Shown here: positions 42,011 to 51,251 of the stretch, one piece after another
Layout: every line of letters starts with the position of its first letter
How positions within the stretch are numbered: the first letter of the stretch is position 1
NCBI GenBank assembly: GCA_022565795.1
Contig: JAIUMA010000009.1
Coordinates: forward strand, 24,001-83,333
From: Balneolia bacterium
Lineage (GTDB): Bacteria; Bacteroidota; Rhodothermia; Balneolales; Cyclonatronaceae
Reading direction: 5' to 3'
Length of the DNA stretch: 59,333 nt
Notes under the pieces: model-generated
Seen by the model: the letters and a program-made list of their open reading frames with translations, nothing else
Database searches by the model: none
What the model was told of the DNA's origin: nothing
Program-made: the position numbers and the translations under genes

Positions 42011-44146
42011 ATGAAACAAATCAGGTTACTACTCGCACTACCTATCTTATTGTTATTACAGGATTTTTCTTACGGGCAGCAGGTGTTTGAAAGACGCGCC
42101 GTTACCGTAAGCAACTTGGGTATATCGTACACAAACGTTGGTGTAATCGGTCGATCTAACGTTAATACCCAGCCTGTTGGTCTGCCGAGTATGGCTTTCC
42201 CCCGTGATTCCGGAACGGAACACTTATTTGAAGCCGGCATCTGGCTAGGTGCACAGGTTCAGGGAGATGTTCGTGTTTCAACATCATCGGTAACCAACTC
42301 AGGCGGTTACAGTGAAACTGCCCAGGGTTTTGAGTTCACTAACGATGGATCACTCATTCTTGAGCGGTCGTCACTGCCGGACAATCCAAACTTTGCCCCA
42401 AGCGCTGTTAGCCATCAGGATTTAATCGCTGAATTTTCAGACAGACGTACAGTTCGAAACAACAGCCCTGTTCCGGGCCACGAAAATCCGCTTTATGCTG
42501 ATGTCAGAATGGAAACCTACAATTGGAACTTTGGTTTTACTGAAGGGATCAGCATCATCCGATACGACATCACCAATAACTCTCAAATATTCTCCAGCTC
42601 TGCAAACGGATTTACCTGGCAGAACTTTTATTTCAGCCTTTATTCCAACATGGTAGTTCGTAACGTGAACACTACTGTGGAAACTGGAACGCCATATTTT
42701 AACAAAAACGGAATGGGCTGGCTGGACGATTTTTATGCATTTTATGTGTTTGACCGCGGTTCTGCAGATGAACCCAGAATTAATACGCACGCAGCAAACG
42801 CAATACTTGGTACGGAGTATCGTGGAATCGATTTTCATCCAAGAAATGCAGAAGCTGTAGAAGCTGCAGGACTTCCTGTTCCGACTGTTTCCCCCGATTT
42901 CTGGCTTTTTTCTGCCGGTACGGGTGCTTTTTCAAGGCCGAATAACGATTTGCAGCGGTACGAGCGTCAGAGCGGAATCTGGCCGCAAAGCCTCTTGCCT
43001 GAAGGAGACAACCGCACGCTCGATGATTTCCGTTTTGCCCTGCGTAACGATGGCTTTAACTCAAACGGTAACTACATACAGGCAAATACTATCGGTCCGT
43101 TTCCGGAGGTTGAGCCGGGTGAGACCATCACCGTATATGTAGCCTTTGTAGCCGCTGCGATGCCGGAGCAGTTTCAGGGTATTGTGCCCGCTAGTGAGCC
43201 AAACGTTGATAATCTTGATAATGAAGACTCGCGGGCAAACCTCACAGAAAGCATCGACTGGGCATTTCGCCTCTATGACGGTCAGGAAAACGAAGACGGA
43301 ACGCGTACGCGCTTCCTGGTTCCCGAGCCGCCGGCAGTGCCGTTAATCCGTGTTGAGCTTGATGCCGGTGTAGCCAGCGTATACTGGGATAACAGAGCTG
43401 AGTTTTCTGTGGATCCCGTTTCCGGTGAAGTAGACTTCGCCGGTTACCGTCTGTATCGCTCAAGGCTGGGGGATGATCTCGATGGTGTGATTACCCAATC
43501 TGCTCAGATGATCCGTGAGTGGGATCTGCCGGAATCCGGCGCTGGCTTTGGTACGGGATTCGATGAAATAAGACTTGACGAACCGGTAACCTTTGAAGGT
43601 GACCCAACTGAATACCACTACCGCTTCGATGTAACCGGAATGCTAAGCGGCTGGCAGTATCTTTTTGCCGTTACGGCTTTCGATCAGGGTGAGGACAACT
43701 CACCGCCTCTTGAATCTTCTGTGAATGCAAATGCAGTACGTGTTTTCCCCGGTACAGCACCAAATGAGAACTTCAGCAGCAGCGACCCCGAATATAAAGT
43801 GGGCGTATACCCGAATCCATACAGGGTGAACGCCGCGTGGGATGGTGGTACTCCGTTCACCAGGAAAATTATGTTTTACAACCTGCCTCAGCGTGCGGAA
43901 ATACGAGTCTATACGCTGGCAGGTGAAATTGTGGCAACGATGCAGCACGATTCGGAAACCTACATTGGCGATACCCGCTGGTTCAGGGATTTCAGCAGCA
44001 GCAACCGGATTCTTCCGGGTGGCGAGCACGCCTGGGACCTGCTTTCGGCTGCCAACCAAAATTTGGCGACCGGCCTTTATCTGTACACCGTTCGCGACCG
44101 CGACTCAGGGCATGTGCAGAGAGGACGTTTTGCGATCATCAAATAG
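42011..44146 (+). CDS. Large secreted surface protein with FN3-like region and T9SS-type C-terminus
   Basis: 711 residues. The signal peptide (MKQIRLLLALPILLLL...SYGQ) is clear. The long N-terminal part is beta-rich with no recognised enzymatic motif (NTQPVGLPSMAFPRDSG, HLFEAGIWLGAQVQGDVRVS). Around residues 440-575 is an FN3/Ig-like segment (PPAVPLIRVELDAGVASVYWDN, FAGYRLYRSR). The C-terminus is a T9SS-type tail variant: GVYPNPYRVN, AEIRVYTLAGEIVATM, LATGLYLYTVRDRDSG, ending FAIIK. It is the first gene of the six-gene cluster and is expected to be exported to, or through, the outer membrane. Ligand or substrate unknown. Confidence 0.82.
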   Translation: MKQIRLLLALPILLLLQDFSYGQQVFERRAVTVSNLGISYTNVGVIGRSNVNTQPVGLPSMAFPRDSGTEHLFEAGIWLGAQVQGDVRVSTSSVTNSGGYSETAQGFEFTNDGSLILERSSLPDNPNFAPSAVSHQDLIAEFSDRRTVRNNSPVPGHENPLYADVRMETYNWNFGFTEGISIIRYDITNNSQIFSSSANGFTWQNFYFSLYSNMVVRNVNTTVETGTPYFNKNGMGWLDDFYAFYVFDRGSADEPRINTHAANAILGTEYRGIDFHPRNAEAVEAAGLPVPTVSPDFWLFSAGTGAFSRPNNDLQRYERQSGIWPQSLLPEGDNRTLDDFRFALRNDGFNSNGNYIQANTIGPFPEVEPGETITVYVAFVAAAMPEQFQGIVPASEPNVDNLDNEDSRANLTESIDWAFRLYDGQENEDGTRTRFLVPEPPAVPLIRVELDAGVASVYWDNRAEFSVDPVSGEVDFAGYRLYRSRLGDDLDGVITQSAQMIREWDLPESGAGFGTGFDEIRLDEPVTFEGDPTEYHYRFDVTGMLSGWQYLFAVTAFDQGEDNSPPLESSVNANAVRVFPGTAPNENFSSSDPEYKVGVYPNPYRVNAAWDGGTPFTRKIMFYNLPQRAEIRVYTLAGEIVATMQHDSETYIGDTRWFRDFSSSNRILPGGEHAWDLLSAANQNLATGLYLYTVRDRDSGHVQRGRFAIIK

Positions 44147-44227
44147 GAACTAAACACGTTCAAAAGCAACAAATCAGCTTTGGTCAAACCGTCTGAAGCT
44201 AACTATTAATAAACCCTACAAGCTAAA

Positions 44228-46702
44228 ATGATGAAACAGTTACAACTCCTGATTATAGGTTTGATAATCTCCGGATTTATGTATCTCGACGCTTTTGCAC
44301 AGCAAGAGGTAACTATCCGTGAGCTCAATACCTACGAATTCCCGCTTGAGAGCCAAGATGACCTTCCGAACCATCCCTTGGTAGGTGTACCGGTATCTTT
44401 CGATGCTGTGGTAGTTTCATATCCAAGAAGCTCTGGTCTGGCAAACATTACTGCAGCCGGCGTTCCCGGTCGTATTCACGTTTTTGTTGCTGATGTTAAC
44501 GCAATCGAAGACGGTCTTGACGGAAATTCCATGCAAATCGTAGTAGCCGGCGCGCTGCGCGAAACGCTGGAAGGGCTTGGCCGTGGCGATGTTATTAATG
44601 TAGTTGGTGAACTTACGTTCTTTGGAAATGTTGGACAGTTTAACGCTACTGACATCAATTTCCTTGGAAGTGCAAACGAGCCTGGTGAGTTCGAAGACCT
44701 GCTTCCGCTTCTTGAGCCAACCGTAATTTCTATGGATGAACTCAATATCCCGGCTGATACTGAAGGACTGTTCCAGTGGAATGCTGAAAATTATACCAAG
44801 TACATCTTCCGCTATGTAAGAATCGAAGGTGCTGAAGTTATTGACCGCCTTGAGGCTGATAACGGTCGTCCATGGATGATTGCTTCACAGGGAAACAGCG
44901 TAATGGTATCTAACGATACTTCGCTTCGTTACAGAAATGACCGTAACAACTACGCTTTTGATCCAGAAACAGGCAATGGCCTTAATTACAACTACCGTCG
45001 CCCGGCAGTTGATGGTCCATTCGTACCGCCTGCAACAGGTTCACTGGTAAACTGGTCTGGTTTCCCTGTGGTAAATACGTTTAACCCGGGTGGTACAGAT
45101 GTTGCCGGCAACCAGTCTACGCTTAAGCTTGCTTATTTCGAAGATGGCTTTGTATGGGTCGCCGATGGCGACGATCCTGCGAACCGCTTTGCTCCTGAGG
45201 GATGGCCAAACGACCTTGTGGTTGTAGGTTTCCCACCGGTTTTCGAAAACTTCACGCTAACTCCGGAAGGCAATATTAATGGCGGAGATGATGTGTCTCT
45301 TTCCATCGATATTACCCTCGCTGAAGAAGATTACAGCTTCGAAAGCGTAACTATCGAGTATAACACGCTTAACTACACAGAAGATGAGCCAACTACATTC
45401 GATGGCGTGCTTGATCAAAGTGGCAACAACTTCACGTTCGATTTTGGCTCTTTTGGTGATTTTACATCAGTAGATTTTACTATCATTGCTCAAATCACAA
45501 CAGGCGACGGTACACCGATTACTGGTACATTTAGTGAGTCCTTCTTTGTTGGTAATGAAGACCTCACCTCTCCGGTACTTTTCTCTCCGGCTTCCGGCGA
45601 ATTTACTGACTTCGTTCAGGTATCGCTGAGCTCTCCAACTGAAGAGGCCACTATCTACTACACGATTGATGGTTCTGAGCCAACTGAAGAATCTCTTGTT
45701 TACGGATCTCCGCTGGTACTTACCGAAACCACTACTGTTCGCGCTATTGCAACAAGCAGTGGCCTTGGCAACAGTCCGGTTAACGAGCGTACGTACGTTG
45801 TAGCTAACGAAAACCTTGTTGATGTTTCTACAATTGGTGAGCTGAGAGAAGGCCTCAACGATGGCACGCTCTACCGACTAACCGGTGATGCAGTAGTTAC
45901 CTTCACCCGCGCTACCAGAAATCAAAAGTACATCCAGGATGAAACCGGTGGTGTGCTAATCGATGATGCAGCAGGTCGTGTTACGGAATTCTACGCAACC
46001 GGCGACGTAATGACCAATGTAATTGGTACACTGAGTGTATTCCAGGGAGTAATTCAGTTTACTCCGCAGGCAAACCCGGGTGCCCCAACCGGCAACGAAG
46101 ACGTAATGCCTGTTGATGTTACCCTGGCTGACATCGATCTCGACGTGCACGAATCAGTTCTCGTTCGCGTAACTGATGTAAACTTTGGTGGTGTTGCCGG
46201 TACATTCAGTGTAAACACCAACTACGATATCCTTGACCCGTCTCTTGATGATGGCGAATCACGTGTTTTCAGAACTATTTTTAACGAAAACGAAGTGAAC
46301 TACATCGGTATGCCAATTCCAAGTGGTAACATCACACTTACTGCGCTGGTATCTCAGTTCAACGGTACCATCCAGCTTACCGCACGTAGTGGTGCAGACC
46401 TCGGCATGGATGTAAGCACACGCGATGATGAAATCCCAAGTGGTTTCGAACTTAGCCAAAACTACCCGAACCCGTTCAACCCTACAACGAACATCCGCTA
46501 CACGCTTCCTGAAGCAGCTGATGTAACGCTTACGGTTTACGACGTTCTGGGCCGTCGTGTAGCTCTGCTTGTAAACCAGCAGCAGACTGCAGGCCAGCAC
46601 ACGGTAAGTTTTGATGCTTCAAGACTGGCTTCCGGTACTTATATCTACCGTATCCAGGCCGGAAACTTTACTTCCACCAAGAAAATGATGCTCATTAAGT
46701 AA
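44228..46702 (+). CDS. Multi-domain secreted protein with OB-like, chitobiase-C-like and T9SS domains
   Basis: 824 residues. Signal peptide ends near DAFAQQ. Two OB-like units with DUF5689-like features are visible: one near the N-terminus (GDVINVVGELTFFGNVGQFNATD) and one after residue 530 (LYRLTGDAVVTF, QKYIQDETGGVLIDD). Between them is a chitobiase/hexosaminidase C-terminal-like module (VSLSSPTEEATIYYTIDGSEPT...RAIATSSGLGNSPV). The end is a standard type A T9SS tail (NYPNPFNPTTNIRYTLPEA, VYDVLGRRVALLV, GTYIYRIQ, KMMLIK). The QDETGG strand is shared with the nuclease-like protein at 34516. It is likely a surface polymer-binding or adhesive protein; no catalytic domain is seen. A bulged hairpin follows the gene. 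Confidence 0.85.
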   Translation: MMKQLQLLIIGLIISGFMYLDAFAQQEVTIRELNTYEFPLESQDDLPNHPLVGVPVSFDAVVVSYPRSSGLANITAAGVPGRIHVFVADVNAIEDGLDGNSMQIVVAGALRETLEGLGRGDVINVVGELTFFGNVGQFNATDINFLGSANEPGEFEDLLPLLEPTVISMDELNIPADTEGLFQWNAENYTKYIFRYVRIEGAEVIDRLEADNGRPWMIASQGNSVMVSNDTSLRYRNDRNNYAFDPETGNGLNYNYRRPAVDGPFVPPATGSLVNWSGFPVVNTFNPGGTDVAGNQSTLKLAYFEDGFVWVADGDDPANRFAPEGWPNDLVVVGFPPVFENFTLTPEGNINGGDDVSLSIDITLAEEDYSFESVTIEYNTLNYTEDEPTTFDGVLDQSGNNFTFDFGSFGDFTSVDFTIIAQITTGDGTPITGTFSESFFVGNEDLTSPVLFSPASGEFTDFVQVSLSSPTEEATIYYTIDGSEPTEESLVYGSPLVLTETTTVRAIATSSGLGNSPVNERTYVVANENLVDVSTIGELREGLNDGTLYRLTGDAVVTFTRATRNQKYIQDETGGVLIDDAAGRVTEFYATGDVMTNVIGTLSVFQGVIQFTPQANPGAPTGNEDVMPVDVTLADIDLDVHESVLVRVTDVNFGGVAGTFSVNTNYDILDPSLDDGESRVFRTIFNENEVNYIGMPIPSGNITLTALVSQFNGTIQLTARSGADLGMDVSTRDDEIPSGFELSQNYPNPFNPTTNIRYTLPEAADVTLTVYDVLGRRVALLVNQQQTAGQHTVSFDASRLASGTYIYRIQAGNFTSTKKMMLIK

Positions 46703-46734
46703 TCACTTTCTGAGTTTCATCGAAAACAAAACTC

Positions 46735-46770
46735 CAAGGGGATGGGCCTCAGATCGGCTCATCCCCCTTG
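46735..46770 (+). terminator. Intercistronic hairpin (possible attenuator)
   Basis: CAAGGGGATGGGC can pair with GCTCATCCCCCTTG with a one-base bulge, followed by TTTAACC. It lies between the 824-residue secreted-protein gene and the lipoprotein gene 14 bp downstream. The weak T tract suggests partial termination or mRNA stabilisation rather than a full stop. Confidence 0.6.
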
Positions 46771-46783
46771 TTTAACCTAGCTT

Positions 46784-48289
46784 ATGCGCACTCGTACAAT
46801 TTCAGTTATTGTGGCCCTTGCTGTATCCGCACTTTTTTACAGTGCATGCGATACCGGCTTGAAAGGTGATCTCAACGAAAACCAGCCGCCAAGTACTTTT
46901 TTTACCGTTGATGAAATCAATCTACCCGATGATGTACGCCTGGTCAGTCAGGTTAGCATTTCCTGGTGGGGTGATGATCCTGACGGATATATTGTAGGCT
47001 ATGAATTCCAGATAGGCGACGAAAACGAGCCATGGGTGTTTACCACCCGCTCAGATTCCACGTTTGTACTTCCGATTGAGGAAGGAAACATGGACGCTGA
47101 CGTTCGATTCTCAGTACGGGCAATCGACAACGACGGTGCCGTTGATCCTAACCCGCCGAGCCTGGTATTTCCAATTCGTAATTCACCACCTGAAATTGGT
47201 TTCGTTTCAAACGAAACACCACCGGACAGCACGTTCAGAGTTTTCAGCTTTGGCTGGAGCGCCAGCGATCCGGATGGGGATGCAAACCTAAACCGAATCG
47301 AAGTAGCGCTGAATGACAGCACCGAATGGCAGGAAATTCCGATAGATATTACGTTCCTTACTGTTCGTGTAGATGATACCGTATCGCCGGCAACTTCTCA
47401 GGTCTTTCTGGGCCGCGGGCTAAACAGCAGCGGTATTACTTTCGACAGTATAAATCTCGACGGAGACAACGAATTTTACATTCGTGCTGTAGATAATGCC
47501 GGTGCGGTAAGCGAAGTTGCAGTACACGAATGGTACATCAAGCAGCAGACTTCGAGGATACTGTTCCTGAATGACTATTTCGGAACCAACAGCAACACCA
47601 TTTCTCAGCTTCACCTGGATATCCTTGCAGATCTTGGCTTAACTCAGATTGACTATATGGATATTTCGGATGGACTTGCAACAGGTGGCCGTCGCGTTCC
47701 GTTTTCTCAGGCATTTCCGGATCGCTCGCTGGCTCAGCCAACCATTAACCTGATGCTGGCCGAGTGGGATCATATCTACTGGCTCTCTGATAACCTAGAC
47801 CGCCACATCGGCTACGGAATTGAGATAACGACTCAGTTCTTTGAAAACGGCGGAACCATGTTCATCAACATTCCAACCAAGAACATTTCTCCTGACAATC
47901 CGATGTTTGAGTTCCTGCCCTTCGAAAGAATGGAAATCCTCCCTTCCGGACAGCAGAGCTTTATTATGGCTAACAATTCAATTGTAGAGCCAAACGAGGA
48001 TTTTATTGACAATCCGCCATTTCTTGCTGCTGGTGGTAACCTCATTTCTTATTACCCGATTGTACCGTTCGGCGAATCTGTGCCTTTATTTGAAGGTGAT
48101 TTCAGAACGAGAAATCCATCATTTATTGGTGGAACAAGTGATTTTGACGGCTCAAAACTGATTTCAGCTACTAATCCTGATGAAAATATCGTCTTCTTTG
48201 GAATACGCTTTCAGGATTTATCGGCCGACAGTGACCTGAACCGCCTTGTAGAGTTAACATGTATTGAAATCTTAGGTTTTCAGCAATGA
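46784..48289 (+). CDS. Lipoprotein with Ig/FN3-like repeats and amidotransferase-like C-terminal domain
   Basis: 501 residues; lipobox FYSAC (Cys22). Residues 30-250 carry two or three Ig/FN3-like units (PPSTFFTVDEINLPDDV, VSISWWGDDPDGYIVGYEFQIGD, FSFGWSASDPDGDANLNRIEVALN). The C-terminal half is alpha/beta: ILFLNDYFGTNSNTIS opens a Rossmann-like strand, DHIYWLSDNLD and FFENGGTMFINIPT resemble the strand and elbow of ThuA/class-I-amidotransferase-like folds, and NIVFFGIRFQDLS ends it. No confident catalytic triad. It overlaps the TonB receptor start by 4 bp, so the two are coupled. It may be the surface lipoprotein partner of that receptor, in SusD-like position but with no SusD fold. Confidence 0.75.
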   Translation: MRTRTISVIVALAVSALFYSACDTGLKGDLNENQPPSTFFTVDEINLPDDVRLVSQVSISWWGDDPDGYIVGYEFQIGDENEPWVFTTRSDSTFVLPIEEGNMDADVRFSVRAIDNDGAVDPNPPSLVFPIRNSPPEIGFVSNETPPDSTFRVFSFGWSASDPDGDANLNRIEVALNDSTEWQEIPIDITFLTVRVDDTVSPATSQVFLGRGLNSSGITFDSINLDGDNEFYIRAVDNAGAVSEVAVHEWYIKQQTSRILFLNDYFGTNSNTISQLHLDILADLGLTQIDYMDISDGLATGGRRVPFSQAFPDRSLAQPTINLMLAEWDHIYWLSDNLDRHIGYGIEITTQFFENGGTMFINIPTKNISPDNPMFEFLPFERMEILPSGQQSFIMANNSIVEPNEDFIDNPPFLAAGGNLISYYPIVPFGESVPLFEGDFRTRNPSFIGGTSDFDGSKLISATNPDENIVFFGIRFQDLSADSDLNRLVELTCIEILGFQQ

Positions 48290-51237
48290 ATAAATTGATA
48301 TTAAGCTTTCTTACCATTTTCGCGGTTATGTTCTCAGGCCTGAGTATGGCTAATGCGCAGAATACGGGCAACATAACCGGAACAATCACAGATCGGGATG
48401 ATGGCGAGACGCTGATAGGTGTTAACGTTATTGTTCGTGGAACCAGTTTCGGTGACGCTACAAACCTCGACGGCGAATTCAATATCAGAAACATTCGACC
48501 GGGAGAGTATTCACTGGAATTCAGCTACGTGGGTTACGAACGAATCCTTATTACTGGTGTACGGGTAGAAGCCGGAGAGACAACGGTATTAGACGTGGAA
48601 ATGAGACTACAGCCTGTTTCTGCAGGTGATGAAATTGTAGTAATTGGTGAACGGCCGATTTTCGATATTGAACGCTCCTCAACCTCTACAAACCTGAGTC
48701 GTGAGCAGATTTCTGCGGCCCCCGTTCGACAGGTCGATGAAGTGGTTGGTATGACAGCCGGTGTGGTTCGCGATCCTTCAGGTCTCTACATTCGCGGTGG
48801 TCGTGCCAACGAAACCGGTTTTGTAATTGATGGTGTATCTTCACAGAATCCTCTTGCCGGCACAGGTTTTGGCCTGGATCTCGGTGCTAATGCCTTCCAG
48901 AGCGTGGAGGTAACAACCGGTGGTGTGGATGTTGAGTTTGGTAACGCTACTTCCGGCGTGGTTTCTGTGCAGACACAGTCCGGTGGCGATAGCTTTGCTG
49001 GTAATTTTGCGCATAAACGCGATAACCCGGGACGTATGACCGGTTCAACGGCGAACTTCTTTACTGATATATACGACTTCTCGCTTGGTGGTCCGTTCCC
49101 GGTTACGGAAAGTCTTCTTCCTGCAATTGGCATAAACCTGCCAGGTACCATGACATTCTTCATGGCAGGTCAGGCGAACATCACCAATGAGTTCATGCGT
49201 CAGACTGCTGATCAGGTGCAAAGCTCACTAATCGAGAATACCTTCTGGTCACCACGACAGGACAACAGATGGAGCGGTCTTTTTAAACTTACCTACCGCA
49301 TTAAGCCAAGTATGCGTATAGAGGCAGCTTATAACCGATCGCTGACGGTTAACCAGAATACACGAATGCTCCAGATTATTGGAGATAACGTGCAGATTCG
49401 TCCGGGTTATCAGTTCTTCTTCGAGGAGAGCCTTGATAATGCAAACACCTATGCCAACGACAGCAACATGTCGTATGTAAAATGGACCCACGCTGTTTCG
49501 AGCTCTACGTTTTACGATGTTCAAATAAGCCGTTTCTTCACACGCCTTCGCGCAGATGCGAACGGAAGAAACTGGCGTCCTGAATTTGTTGATGGTGAAT
49601 TTGATGCTGCAAGTATCATCACCTTTCCAATCACGCCATTCCCTGCCGGTGCCAATTTCACGTACGCACTTCCGGGCGACGGTTTTGCCAACAACGGTGG
49701 TATTGCTTCTTTATGGCACGATCACTTTGCCGAGGAGTATACCCTTCGCAGTACAGTTACAACTTACCTAACTGAGAACAACCACAGACTCCGTGTCGGA
49801 CTTGAAGCAAAGTTCATGAACTACCAGTGGATCGATATCACCCGGCCTTGGGTTGGTGCCCCGATTCAGCTTGATGACGAAACGACCACAGAGACGGGTC
49901 GCCTCGGCGCTACATCAGATATCTGGAATGTACGCCCGGCCCAGGGAGCTCTTTTCATAAGTGATGAAATTCGTTACCGCGGCCTTATTGCTAATATTGG
50001 TGGTCGTCTGGAATATTGGTTCCCTGGTTCTTACGTAGACAACTTTGTAGACGATCCGTTGTCTCCAATTCCTGATGCTGTTCGTGAAGCTTACAAAGAA
50101 GACACGTTCAACCTCTTCGGTAACAGATTTAAGATGCGTTTTCTTCCAAGAATTAACGTGTCTTTCCCGGTTCGCGAAAACATGGTGATGTATTTCAACT
50201 ATTCGCATAAGTCGAAACTGCCTCACCCGACACATATTTATGCCGGCCTGGATCCGTTCTACCAGGATCGTTCGTTCCTCTCCAACCTCGGTAACCCGAA
50301 TCTCGATCCGGAAGTAGATATTTCCTACGAAATTGGTTTCCGCTACCAGTTGAGCTCGAACGACGCGCTTAACGTAACAGCATTCTGGAGCGATAAGTAC
50401 GACTTCATTACTTCAGAACGTATCAATATTGTTGATGCAACCGGCCGTGAGTCTGAGCGTACTTTCCGTGTGAACGGTGATTTTGCCCGCGTTCGTGGTC
50501 TTGAGCTTTCGTACCTGAAGCGCTACTCTCACTTTTTGCAGGGATCACTTAGCCTAACCTATTCCCGCGCTGAAGGCTTGAGTTCAACATCTAATGATGC
50601 CCTCCAGGACATCATTTCAGGTGGGCAGGATTTTGGTAACAATATCGAAACACCGCTCGCATGGGATCGTCCGTGGGATATAAAAAGCAGCATAATTTTC
50701 ACTTGGGATCGTGCTAATGACCCGTTATTCGGGCTGAGACCACTTAACCAAATGAGACTCTTTTTGTCCGGTACTTTTCGCAGTGGTCTTCGCTATACGC
50801 CTATGGTATTCCAGGGTAACCAGCGTAACCCTGTAACCGGTGAAGAAGACTGGCGCCCGATCTACGAGCGTGATCCGGATCCAAACCGTCGATTCTCAGA
50901 AGTTGGCGAGCCATGGATTATGTTCGACATGAACTTTGAGCGCTGGATTAATATCGGAAGTACCAGACTGCTGGCTTCGCTTGAGATTACAAACCTGTTC
51001 AACACAAGGAATGCAGCTATTATCAACCCGGTAACAGGACAGGCGTACAGAAGTGACTATCCAACCGATCCGGATGCGCTTATTGCGCTGCGCGATGACC
51101 GCTCGTTCGACGTTCCTGAAAACGTTCGCGACCCGCGCTATGTGGATCCGCGGGATAACAACAGCCCGGCTTTCCTAAACCCGGCTAACTTCCTGCAGCA
51201 GCGTCACATCATGTTTGGTTTAGCATTTAATTTCTGA
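48286..51237 (+). CDS. TonB-dependent receptor with carboxypeptidase-regulatory-like N-terminal domain
   Basis: 983 residues. Signal peptide MNKLILSFLTIFAVMFSGLSMANAQ, then the beta-sandwich common in Bacteroidota receptors (TGTITDRDDGETLIGVNVIVRGTSFGDATNLDGEFNIRNIRPGEYSLEFSYVGY, within residues 26-105). The plug domain follows (RQVDEVVGMTAGVV, LYIRGGRANETGFVIDG, ATSGVVSVQTQSGG) and a 22-strand barrel ends in HIMFGLAFNF, with the terminal aromatic. The usual TonB box is not obvious. It belongs to the general SusC-like class, but there is no SusD gene. It probably imports or binds a substrate processed by the secreted proteins encoded upstream, or serves in secretion of its partner. Confidence 0.9.
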   Translation: MNKLILSFLTIFAVMFSGLSMANAQNTGNITGTITDRDDGETLIGVNVIVRGTSFGDATNLDGEFNIRNIRPGEYSLEFSYVGYERILITGVRVEAGETTVLDVEMRLQPVSAGDEIVVIGERPIFDIERSSTSTNLSREQISAAPVRQVDEVVGMTAGVVRDPSGLYIRGGRANETGFVIDGVSSQNPLAGTGFGLDLGANAFQSVEVTTGGVDVEFGNATSGVVSVQTQSGGDSFAGNFAHKRDNPGRMTGSTANFFTDIYDFSLGGPFPVTESLLPAIGINLPGTMTFFMAGQANITNEFMRQTADQVQSSLIENTFWSPRQDNRWSGLFKLTYRIKPSMRIEAAYNRSLTVNQNTRMLQIIGDNVQIRPGYQFFFEESLDNANTYANDSNMSYVKWTHAVSSSTFYDVQISRFFTRLRADANGRNWRPEFVDGEFDAASIITFPITPFPAGANFTYALPGDGFANNGGIASLWHDHFAEEYTLRSTVTTYLTENNHRLRVGLEAKFMNYQWIDITRPWVGAPIQLDDETTTETGRLGATSDIWNVRPAQGALFISDEIRYRGLIANIGGRLEYWFPGSYVDNFVDDPLSPIPDAVREAYKEDTFNLFGNRFKMRFLPRINVSFPVRENMVMYFNYSHKSKLPHPTHIYAGLDPFYQDRSFLSNLGNPNLDPEVDISYEIGFRYQLSSNDALNVTAFWSDKYDFITSERINIVDATGRESERTFRVNGDFARVRGLELSYLKRYSHFLQGSLSLTYSRAEGLSSTSNDALQDIISGGQDFGNNIETPLAWDRPWDIKSSIIFTWDRANDPLFGLRPLNQMRLFLSGTFRSGLRYTPMVFQGNQRNPVTGEEDWRPIYERDPDPNRRFSEVGEPWIMFDMNFERWINIGSTRLLASLEITNLFNTRNAAIINPVTGQAYRSDYPTDPDALIALRDDRSFDVPENVRDPRYVDPRDNNSPAFLNPANFLQQRHIMFGLAFNF

Positions 51238-51251
51238 TTCTGGATATATAC

